Shown one piece after another: positions 1 through 6,479 of a stretch of DNA of 6,956 nt. Source of the DNA: Bryobacterales bacterium (GTDB lineage: Bacteria > Acidobacteriota > Terriglobia > Bryobacterales > Bryobacteraceae); NCBI GenBank assembly GCA_030838885.1, contig JAUZEU010000777.1:1-6956 (forward strand), written 5' to 3'. The position numbers and the translations under genes are program-made. Under the pieces are notes generated by a model. That model saw only the letters and a program-made list of their open reading frames with translations, did no database searches and was not told the origin of the DNA. Each line of letters begins with the position of its first letter. Position 1 is the first letter of the stretch.

Positions 1-1662
1 CATGGAGCAAACGCCTGCCGGGCAGTTCCGGTGCAGCACATGCGCCTCGATCTCCTCGCGGAAATGCTTCAGAGCGGTAGTAATCGGGTAGGGGACGAAC
101 TGCCCCAGACCGCAAATAGAAGTCTGCTCCATCGTTTCAGCAAGATCCGCTACCAACTGCAGGTCCGGCAGCGAACCCTTGCCCCGCGTCCAGCCCATCA
201 GAATATCCACCAGCTTCTGCGACCCCACCCGGCATGGCACACACTTTCCGCACGACTCGTTTCGGAAGAAAACGATAGCATTCAAAGTCATGTCCAGGAT
301 GCAGCGAGTCTCGTCCACTACGACAATAGCTCCGGAACCAAGCATCGTTCCGGCCGCACGCATGGACTTGAAGTCCAGGTGCGTGTCTTTGAACTTTTCG
401 AATGGAAGGAAACCCGATGCGGCGCCCGAAGGCGAAAAAGCTTTGACCTTTCTCCCACCGGCAGGGCCCCCGGCCAGCCCAAGAATCGCCTCCGAAACAG
501 GGATGCCCATGGGAATCTCAAAAGCCCCGGGACGTTGCACATCCCCCGAGACACCGATGAATTTCAAACCGGCCGCACCGTCCCGTCCCTGGCTCTTAAA
601 CCAATCCACCCCATTCGCCAGAATTTGCGGCACGTTGGCGAACGTCTCCACATTGTTCAGCGCCGTCGGCTTCTGCCAAAGACCGACCGTCGCGGAATTC
701 GGCGGCTTATTACGCGGTTCGGCGCGCTTGCCTTCAATGGCTTCCAGTTGCGCGCTGCCCTCGCCGCAGATATACCCGCCCGGACTGACAAAGATGTCCA
801 GATGAAATGAAAGATCTGTGCCCAGAATCGAATCGCCCAACAGACCTTCCCGGCGACAGCTCTCTAGCTCCGCCCGCAGGATCGCCTCCTGCTCTTTGTA
901 CTCGTGGCGGATGTAGAGGAACCCCTTTTTCGCGCCGGTTACCAGTGCCCCCACAATGATGCCCTCGATCACCAGATGGGGCAGATGGGTCATGATGTAG
1001 CGATCCTTGATCGTGCCGGGCTCGCTCTCGTCCGCATTACACACGATATACTTCTCATCGCCCCGCGCCTTTTTCACGACGTCCCATTTGATGCTGGTGG
1101 GAAAACCGGCTCCCCCCATCCCGCCGAGGCCGGCGTCCTTCAACGTGGCGATCACACCATCCCAGTCGCGCGACTCGATCACATTCCGGAGCGCACCGTA
1201 TTTCTGCTTGCCGCGATACGGTTCGGCAACCAATTCAACTGCAAGGCGATCCACAACCGGAACCGGCAGCTCGATGCCAGCCAGTTTTCCCTGAATGTGA
1301 TTCTCGGCCTGCTCAAGAGTGATATTGCGGTACAGAACGTCGTTGATCGTGAGCGCCGGAGCGGAATCGCATTGTCCCAGACACGACCGGCGATGAACCT
1401 CCACCGCACGCTTGCCCATCTTTGCAAAACGCTGCTCCAGATCACTGAACAGTTCCTCGGATCGATAGAGATGGCACGCCATATCGGTGCAGACTTCCAC
1501 CATTGCCTGGGCTGGCGGTGAGACACGGAATTCGGGGTAGAACTCCGCCACTCCATTGATTTGATAGAGCGGAATTTGCAGACTTTTTGCGAGTTCCTGG
1601 ATCTGATCCGCGGGCAGGTATCCGTATTTATCCTGGATTCCCCGCATCTCGTCAAAAAGCAA
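1..1662 (-). CDS. nuoF: Fused NuoE-NuoF NADH dehydrogenase flavoprotein (C-terminus cut by window edge)
   Basis: This diaphorase oxidises NADH via FMN and passes electrons through Fe-S clusters. It acts in complex I or a related soluble NADH-linked enzyme. 554 codons are visible without a stop. Residues 1-125 are a complete NuoE domain with [2Fe-2S] ligands C58, C63, C94 and C98 (Cx4C and Cx3C). Residues about 150-545 are NuoF: the glycine-rich FMN/NADH loop GLGGMGGAGF (178-187), CNADESEPGT (208-217), YICGE (297-301), NNVETFA (336-342), and the [4Fe-4S] set CGKCVPC (471-477) plus C517. The frame ends in CPAGVC (547-552). From memory, HydB/HndC-type proteins carry this motif just before a C-terminal 2[4Fe-4S] ferredoxin domain. 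The upstream in-frame stop leaves TTG at 1662 (GGGAG seven bases before it) or ATG at 1647 as the start; I chose TTG. The residue after CGE is Gly, where canonical NuoF has a second Glu. The family is certain; whether the partner complex is Nuo, Hyd or Fds is undecided. Confidence 0.93.
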   Translation of the reverse strand, partial: MLFDEMRGIQDKYGYLPADQIQELAKSLQIPLYQINGVAEFYPEFRVSPPAQAMVEVCTDMACHLYRSEELFSDLEQRFAKMGKRAVEVHRRSCLGQCDSAPALTINDVLYRNITLEQAENHIQGKLAGIELPVPVVDRLAVELVAEPYRGKQKYGALRNVIESRDWDGVIATLKDAGLGGMGGAGFPTSIKWDVVKKARGDEKYIVCNADESEPGTIKDRYIMTHLPHLVIEGIIVGALVTGAKKGFLYIRHEYKEQEAILRAELESCRREGLLGDSILGTDLSFHLDIFVSPGGYICGEGSAQLEAIEGKRAEPRNKPPNSATVGLWQKPTALNNVETFANVPQILANGVDWFKSQGRDGAAGLKFIGVSGDVQRPGAFEIPMGIPVSEAILGLAGGPAGGRKVKAFSPSGAASGFLPFEKFKDTHLDFKSMRAAGTMLGSGAIVVVDETRCILDMTLNAIVFFRNESCGKCVPCRVGSQKLVDILMGWTRGKGSLPDLQLVADLAETMEQTSICGLGQFVPYPITTALKHFREEIEAHVLHRNCPAGVCSM

Positions 1663-1669
1663 TTCGGTT

Positions 1670-1674
1670 CTCCC
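1670..1674 (-). promoter_or_regulatory. Ribosome binding site that supports the TTG start of the NuoEF gene
   Basis: On the minus strand GGGAG lies exactly seven bases before TTG (1662-1660). The alternative ATG (1647-1645) would be 22 bases away and has no comparable motif of its own. The same seven-base spacing is seen before three plus-strand starts in this window, which supports the choice. Confidence 0.6.
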
Positions 1675-1688
1675 GCGTCAAATGGCCC

Positions 1689-1716
1689 ATAAAAGCGTCA
1701 GGGTTTCAGGTTACAA
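1689..1716 (-). promoter_or_regulatory. Candidate sigma-70-type promoter for the NuoEF gene
   Basis: Read on the minus strand, TTGTAA (1716-1711) is followed after 16 bases by TTTTAT (1694-1689). Each matches four of six consensus positions. Transcription would start near 1682, giving a leader of about 20 bases that still contains the GGGAG ribosome site. This is pattern matching only; AT-rich intergenic sequence yields such matches by chance. Confidence 0.25.
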
Positions 1717-1824
1717 CAACTCTCGGGCTGTAAAAAAGATATCTAAAGGAAACGTTTTTTTAGTTTGCGTCACTATAACAGTACGGAGCATACTGGTACA
1801 AGACTCAGCAACAAGAGCCGTGAT

Positions 1825-3966
1825 ATGAAAAACAATCTGTGTAAACTTTTAATAACACTGGGCTTAGCCAGTGCCGGTCTGGTAGCGCAGACACGCGTGA
1901 AACCAAATCCGGAGGCGCCGCTAAAAAGCCAGCCTATTCAGCGGGCGCAGAATTGTTTGCCCTGTCATCAACGGCAATACGACGAGTTACGCAGTTCCGT
2001 CAAATCCGGCTATCGGAATGTCAGCCCGCTGTTCAATGGCCTTGAGACGTCCGCCAACATGATTAACGGCGGCCTGTTGCGGCCGGTATATGCGGATAGT
2101 ACTAAAGTACTGCCAGATGGCACGAAATTGAACACGAATATGTTCACCACGCCCGTGCTCAAACAGATTCGCCAGGTTCAGGCCGGCTTCTGCTACACGT
2201 GCCACAGCCCCAACATCGAGCGCGGTGGCGACACGGATCCCAAGATGAAAGAGGTGCCCGAACTGGCCGGAGTTGGCCCTGACTTCCGTCCGGACCTGTT
2301 CCGTCCCCTCCGCGACTATCACATGGTGGATTCAGCCGGAAACCAGATCATCCCGGCTAAGATCGGTGACCAGCCGCCTCCCGGTGCAGGACCTTCTCTC
2401 GCGACTGCGGGAATCAGTTGCGACCTGTGCCACAACGTTGCGGGCCCAGATATGGACCGCAGCTTCCAGCGCGATGGCTTCGCGAACATGAGCATTAAGC
2501 TCAATCAGTCGATCGAAAAAGTCGGCCCGTTCCCATTCCCCGTGAACGCAAAGAATCAGTTTCACGTTTCCAGCAATGATCAGGGCAAAATCTCATTTCT
2601 GCGCAGCGGCGCGTTCTGCAACGCATGCCATGACGTCCGCCTGCCCGGCGGTGGACCTGGCGATCTGCAGCACTACGAATTCAACGCCAACGCCCAGAAC
2701 CTCTTGTTCTTTCGTTTAGAGAACCTGAGCACGGAGTGGCAGATTGGCGCATACAACAGCACGGACAATCCCTTCGGCAAAGTGACCCGTTGCCAGGATT
2801 GCCATATGTCCCTCTTCCCGTTCGCGGGAACCTCGAATTACCAGGTCGGCTCGCTCAACATCACCAGCGCAACACCAGGAGTCTTCGCCCAGAATTACGC
2901 GGCAGTTCCCGGCATCTCGACCGACCAGGGTTACCCCCTCCCGAAACGTGCGGTCGTGGATCACCACTTCACCGGAACGGACGTGCCGCTGCTCAGCGCG
3001 ACTGAACTCAGAAATCGTCTCGGCGCGGATTACCCGGATCCCTATGAAACGGGCGTTGACGAGTACGGAATTCCCAAATCCCTGGCAGCCCGGCGGCAGA
3101 AGCTGCTCGAAAACGCGGCGCGTATCGACGTGAGCAAAACGGACCCGCAGGCTGTTCTCGGTCACGAAATGGTGGTTCGCCTGGATGCTGTCGGTCTGTC
3201 GGGCCATCGCTACCCCGCCGGATTCTCGCAGGAGCGCACCGCTTACGTTCAGCTGAACGTTACCGACGACAACGGCTTTGTCCTCTATCAGTCAGGGTAT
3301 GTCGTGGATAAGCCGCACCCTGATACTGGCGAACTGAAGCCCGATGGCAGCCTCGATGACGAGGATAACGAGCACATACACGCGGTGGTGGACGGCGGAC
3401 ACGCCGTGCCGGTGGGGACCTACACACCTGGGCCTGCGAACAACGGCTCCAAAAACCTGGTCTTCGAACTCGGTCCGGATAACGGTCCTGATGATCGCGT
3501 GTACTCGGGCGTGGAGTCGGGACTGGTGTTATTCCGCAACGAACTCACGGTAATTTATTTGCCCGGTCAGAGTCTGGGGCGAAATGACGCTGATGGTAAG
3601 CCCATGATCGCGCTCACGCCCCACTACGAAGAGACATTTAACGCTGCCACCGCGAACACGGTAGATAACTACCGGTCTCTGCAGCCGCTGGTACCCCGCC
3701 AGTTCCGCTACAAATTCACCTTGCCCACTCAGGAAGAGCTGGATGAAATGGGAGTGACGCTCAAGGCCCCGCTCCATATCCAGGCGATCGTGCATGACGA
3801 ACACTTTCCTCCGGTCTTCGTTCGTTACCTGGCCAGGACGACCGGTCCCGACGGACCCGGCGGGGACAAGCAACTCGTCACCGAACAAACGATCGACACG
3901 TTCCTGAAGACCAACAAAAACCTGGCCGCATCCTCCACCACGGTTAGCCTGGCAGGTGCCAAATAA
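1825..3966 (+). CDS. Secreted pentahaem c-type cytochrome with large haem-free C-terminal region
   Basis: This is a 713-residue exported electron-transfer protein. Residues 1-21 form a Sec signal peptide (Lys at 2 and 7, hydrophobic core 8-20, VAQ at the likely cleavage). Five CxxCH haem sites are at C44-H48, C123-H127, C199-H203, C265-H269 and C323-H327, all in the N-terminal half. The arrangement is of the broad cytochrome c554 / multihaem type. Residues about 440-670 have no haem site and alternate in a beta-rich pattern. They include GHRYPAG (460-466), a motif I associate with haem-free domains of multihaem cytochromes, and an acidic stretch SLDDEDNEH (509-517). The start is ATG 1825, with AAGAG seven bases before it; it directly precedes the signal peptide, whereas the upstream in-frame TTG (1765) would add 20 residues ahead of it. 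The stop overlaps the next gene's start. The redox partner is unknown; an outer-surface or periplasmic electron carrier or an oxidoreductase are both possible. Confidence 0.9.
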   Translation: MKNNLCKLLITLGLASAGLVAQTRVKPNPEAPLKSQPIQRAQNCLPCHQRQYDELRSSVKSGYRNVSPLFNGLETSANMINGGLLRPVYADSTKVLPDGTKLNTNMFTTPVLKQIRQVQAGFCYTCHSPNIERGGDTDPKMKEVPELAGVGPDFRPDLFRPLRDYHMVDSAGNQIIPAKIGDQPPPGAGPSLATAGISCDLCHNVAGPDMDRSFQRDGFANMSIKLNQSIEKVGPFPFPVNAKNQFHVSSNDQGKISFLRSGAFCNACHDVRLPGGGPGDLQHYEFNANAQNLLFFRLENLSTEWQIGAYNSTDNPFGKVTRCQDCHMSLFPFAGTSNYQVGSLNITSATPGVFAQNYAAVPGISTDQGYPLPKRAVVDHHFTGTDVPLLSATELRNRLGADYPDPYETGVDEYGIPKSLAARRQKLLENAARIDVSKTDPQAVLGHEMVVRLDAVGLSGHRYPAGFSQERTAYVQLNVTDDNGFVLYQSGYVVDKPHPDTGELKPDGSLDDEDNEHIHAVVDGGHAVPVGTYTPGPANNGSKNLVFELGPDNGPDDRVYSGVESGLVLFRNELTVIYLPGQSLGRNDADGKPMIALTPHYEETFNAATANTVDNYRSLQPLVPRQFRYKFTLPTQEELDEMGVTLKAPLHIQAIVHDEHFPPVFVRYLARTTGPDGPGGDKQLVTEQTIDTFLKTNKNLAASSTTVSLAGAK

Positions 3967-4790
3967 TGAGAAATCATCTTTTACTAGCCGCGTCCGGCAT
4001 TCTGGCTCTGGCGCCCTTCGCCAACGCCCAGACGCTCACCGGCGCTGTAAATACACCGGGGACTTACACTCCCGGCGTCACCTATCAGGCTGACAATCCG
4101 AACTACATGGTGCGCAATCCGTTCTACTTCGAAGGCAGGGTGGACTGGAATTTGCTCAAAATCACCACTCCTTCGAACACATGGGAATTCGTGCAGCGCG
4201 GCATTCACAACCAGGACGACCTCGAAGATAATCAGGCTGCCATTGCGGATTATCAAAAGGCGATCTCGCTCAACAACCTGCAGAACGGCACCTGCCAGAT
4301 CTTCAGGACGGTCCCCGCCGTATCTCCGAATGTCGATCCCGCGCCCTGCATGTTCACTCCCCGCCTGCGTCTTGCCCATCTCTTAATAGAGGACCAGCCG
4401 GATGTCGCCATCGGCCTGTATGAAGAGGTTTTGCAGATTGATGCTTTGCGGCTTGGCGTCAATGCCCTGATCGCCGAAGCATATGAGATCAAGGCAAAGA
4501 AGGCCGCCGACGAAAAGTCGAAGGAAGCTTTCCTCGAAAAGGCGATTGAGGCGTTCGACGCGGAACTCGCCCTCTCTCCCGTAACGCCGGAATACGTCGC
4601 TCTGACGGGCGACAAAGCAAATAACGCACACGTTCACTGGTCCCTTGCGGAGATCTATGCGGAACTCGGCGACAAACACAAGCAGGCCGCGGAACTGCAG
4701 GCTTATCTGGACGCCACGCAATGGCACAGTGACACCTACGCCTGGCGTATCCCACTGGTCAAAGCGCGGCTCGCAAAGCTGGCACAATAA
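3966..4790 (+). CDS. Secreted TPR-like protein within the cytochrome cluster
   Basis: 274 residues. Residues 1-21 are a signal peptide ending ANA/Q, so the protein is periplasmic or exported. After a Gly/Pro/Tyr-rich N-terminal stretch (25-60), paired amphipathic helices resembling tetratricopeptide repeats appear at about 73-106 (AAIADYQKAISL), 132-163 (AIGLYEEVLQID), 164-206 (AIEAFDAELALSP) and 217-252 (LAEIYAELGD). The two cysteines (C110, C128) flank an unusual loop between the first two repeats and could form a disulphide; there is no haem site. The ATG shares one base with the upstream TAA (TAATG) and AGGTG sits seven bases before it, so translation is probably coupled to the cytochrome gene. 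TPR folds bind other proteins, so an assembly or scaffold role for the cytochrome or barrel is a reasonable inference; no enzymatic motif is visible. Confidence 0.85.
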   Translation: MRNHLLLAASGILALAPFANAQTLTGAVNTPGTYTPGVTYQADNPNYMVRNPFYFEGRVDWNLLKITTPSNTWEFVQRGIHNQDDLEDNQAAIADYQKAISLNNLQNGTCQIFRTVPAVSPNVDPAPCMFTPRLRLAHLLIEDQPDVAIGLYEEVLQIDALRLGVNALIAEAYEIKAKKAADEKSKEAFLEKAIEAFDAELALSPVTPEYVALTGDKANNAHVHWSLAEIYAELGDKHKQAAELQAYLDATQWHSDTYAWRIPLVKARLAKLAQ

Positions 4791-4814
4791 ACTGCTGTTC
4801 ATCCTCTGAAATGG

Positions 4815-4843
4815 TTGGAATTACCGAAGTACTGTTGTACAAA
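4815..4843 (+). promoter_or_regulatory. Weak candidate internal promoter before the barrel gene
   Basis: In the 71-base gap, TTGGAA (4815-4820) and TACAAA (4838-4843) are separated by 17 bases, each matching four of six sigma-70 positions. Transcription would begin near 4850, only about 12 bases before the ATG at 4862, which itself lacks a Shine-Dalgarno motif. The gap is AT-rich, so chance occurrence is likely. Read-through from upstream is the simpler view, since no terminator is seen. Confidence 0.2.
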
Positions 4844-4861
4844 TAAAGTCTGAATAAAAAC

Positions 4862-6478
4862 ATGCCCCGATTACCCGATGGCGGAAGATGCGCCAGGTTT
4901 CTGCTCTGTATGGCGCCTTTCTGCAGCGTATACGGACAGCAGACAAAGCCAGCCGAGCAGCCGATGAGTATCGGACAGGCGTGGGATAACCTCATGACGG
5001 GGACCGGAGCCGTTGCCACGGCGGCTCCCGACCCCGTTTTTCTCAACCCACAGGCAGCGCCAAAGAAGACGGATGTCGGGGAATTCCTCAACCATTTTTT
5101 CTTCGAAACACGCACCAACTACGAACGCTATCAAACGAATTTCACGGGAAACCCGACCTACTCCGGTGTCATCAATGCGCCTGATACCGGCACGTTCAAT
5201 CCCGCCGGCATCCCGTCACCCGCCGCGTTTCAGCCCGGCTCCAATCGTGTGGAATCCTTCATCAGTCTGGGCACCCGTGGCTACGGTTCCGATCGGGTAA
5301 ACACCCATTTCTCACTACGCTATCGCCAAGATCTGACAAAGACACTCGTCGGATCTCCCGCCGCCAATGTGGTGGAGACCTTCTACGGGAACCGCCTATG
5401 GGAATTTCTCGATGCCTCGGTCGAGATCAACAGTAAACCTACCGACGGAGCGCTGGCTGGCACCTCGCTTCAGTTCGGACGGCTCAATGTGTACGGCGCT
5501 GAACTGGCCTCTTTCGACGGCGCGTCGGTCACGCTGAACAGGCCCCGTTTCGACCTCACGTTGTACGGCGGGCGGCGCTTCTCGTTCTTCTCCGACCCGA
5601 AGCAGCGCAGCATTGCAGGCGCTAACCTGAACGTCAAAATCAGCCCGACCCTGTCGATGGAGTTGCAGACCCTCTGGTATATCAAGGGCTCGAACAAGCT
5701 CATCATACGGAAACGGCTGAGCGATCGCTGGCTGATCTCGTCCTACCTCCGGTCCTATGGGGGTTCCCCGACCGACTTTCATGTTTCCGGATTCTACTCT
5801 TCCGCGAACGGTCGCGACAGCCTGCGTTTTGGGTTCTTCCAGAAGCTCACTGGCCAGGATTACACATACGACTACACATCAGACGTAAGGGATCTTGCCG
5901 CGAAAAACCCGCTGTATCGCCTGTATCTCGGCCCGATTTCGCAGTACACGCAGATCAATGTCGATGCCCATCACCGCATTCTTTCGAACGTGCGGGCGGG
6001 TGCCGCGTTCGTCGTGCGGCGTCTGAATGACCGTCTCGATGCAGGCCCGTACAACACCTCTTTCGAAGACTATCGCTTCAACGGACAGTACTTCCCTTTC
6101 AGGAAAATCGAAACCTTCTTCGAGTATCACCAGCGCAACTCAGACCGCCTGAGCCCGCTGGGTGTTACCACCCTGGACGACCTGAGTTCCAGTGGCGAAA
6201 CCAGCGTGAAAGATCTGACCGGAGAAATTCGGCGCGCTTTCGGCGAAGGCCGGTTCAGCCTGAGCGGCGGCGTGTACTACCGCCGAGTAAGCATGCAGGA
6301 CCAGTTCTTTTACATCAACAACCTGCACCAGAGCGGAGTTTTAGGCAGTGCCTGGGTGCGTCTGGACCAGCGCACCCGCGCCTACTTCGATTACAGCCTG
6401 GACAACGACTTCTACCTTTTCCGGCCCGACCTGAAAAACTCGCAGGTCTTTCGGCTCGGCGTGAATTGGAAGTACTGA
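4862..6478 (+). CDS. Putative outer-membrane beta-barrel (porin-like) protein
   Basis: 538 residues. A probable signal peptide spans 1-25 (hydrophobic ARFLLCMAPFCSVYG, likely cleavage near Gly25). Residues 26-125 are Pro/Gly/Asn-rich without clear strands apart from FFFETRTNYERY (79-90) and may form a periplasmic tail or plug. From about 130 to the end there is a repeated alternation of aromatic/hydrophobic and polar residues typical of transmembrane beta-strands, such as FDLTLYGGRRFSFF (230-243), IETFFEYHQR (416-425) and FSLSGGVYYRRV (465-476). The last strand ends VFRLGVNWKY, with the C-terminal aromatic recognised by the Bam machinery. All cysteines (10, 16, 21) lie in the signal peptide, so the mature barrel is Cys-free, and there is no haem site. 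ATG 4862 is the first start after an in-frame TAA at 4844 but has no ribosome site. By position it could be the porin sheath of a cytochrome conduit; it is not recognisably MtrB, PioB or OmbB. Confidence 0.82.
   Translation: MPRLPDGGRCARFLLCMAPFCSVYGQQTKPAEQPMSIGQAWDNLMTGTGAVATAAPDPVFLNPQAAPKKTDVGEFLNHFFFETRTNYERYQTNFTGNPTYSGVINAPDTGTFNPAGIPSPAAFQPGSNRVESFISLGTRGYGSDRVNTHFSLRYRQDLTKTLVGSPAANVVETFYGNRLWEFLDASVEINSKPTDGALAGTSLQFGRLNVYGAELASFDGASVTLNRPRFDLTLYGGRRFSFFSDPKQRSIAGANLNVKISPTLSMELQTLWYIKGSNKLIIRKRLSDRWLISSYLRSYGGSPTDFHVSGFYSSANGRDSLRFGFFQKLTGQDYTYDYTSDVRDLAAKNPLYRLYLGPISQYTQINVDAHHRILSNVRAGAAFVVRRLNDRLDAGPYNTSFEDYRFNGQYFPFRKIETFFEYHQRNSDRLSPLGVTTLDDLSSSGETSVKDLTGEIRRAFGEGRFSLSGGVYYRRVSMQDQFFYINNLHQSGVLGSAWVRLDQRTRAYFDYSLDNDFYLFRPDLKNSQVFRLGVNWKY
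6468..6472 (+). promoter_or_regulatory. Ribosome binding site inside the barrel gene that favours a GTG start for the last gene
   Basis: GGAAG lies within the last codons of the barrel gene, seven bases before GTG 6480. The same-frame ATGs at 6492 and 6504 have no comparable motif, apart from a weak GAG before 6504. If the GTG is used, the genes are one base apart and probably translationally coupled. Confidence 0.45.
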
Positions 6479-6479
6479 C

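Larger units (their letters stand above)
1663..1824. promoter_or_regulatory. Divergent intergenic control region
   Basis: This is the only gap above 100 bases in the window. It separates the minus-strand NuoEF gene from the plus-strand cytochrome cluster and is clearly richer in A and T than the flanking genes (A-run 1732-1737, T-run 1755-1761). It must hold the promoters of both units. For the plus strand, TATAAC (1774-1779) is a five-of-six match to a -10 box but has no good -35. TTGCGT (1765-1770) with CATACT (1789-1794) at 18-base spacing is an alternative. Two perfect 8-base palindromes, AGATATCT (1737-1744) and AAACGTTT (1750-1757), lie five bases apart and could be operator half-sites. 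No regulator can be named. Confidence 0.5.

Noticed and set aside
31..810. Long open frames on the plus strand opposite the NuoEF gene (also 179-805 and 904-1521)
   Set aside because: The translations are low-complexity and rich in Arg, His and Pro with no recognisable domain. The minus strand in this stretch encodes an unmistakable, motif-complete NuoEF protein.
1179..1655. 158-codon minus-strand open frame at the NuoE end
   Set aside because: It is a shifted frame of the NuoE domain. The other minus-strand frame contains all the Fe-S ligands and continues into NuoF.
1765..1824. Upstream TTG start that would lengthen the pentahaem cytochrome by 20 residues
   Set aside because: It would place a polar 20-residue stretch before a clear signal peptide. 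ATG 1825 has a ribosome site at the usual seven-base spacing.
2098..2111. AGTACT-AA-AGTACT double palindrome inside the cytochrome gene
   Set aside because: It lies within coding sequence well downstream of the start, and its codons fit the reading frame. It is most simply a chance repeat.
4829..4840. GTAC-TGTT-GTAC hairpin after the TPR gene as a terminator
   Set aside because: The stem is only four base pairs, with no G+C-rich extension and no following T-run, so it would not terminate transcription.
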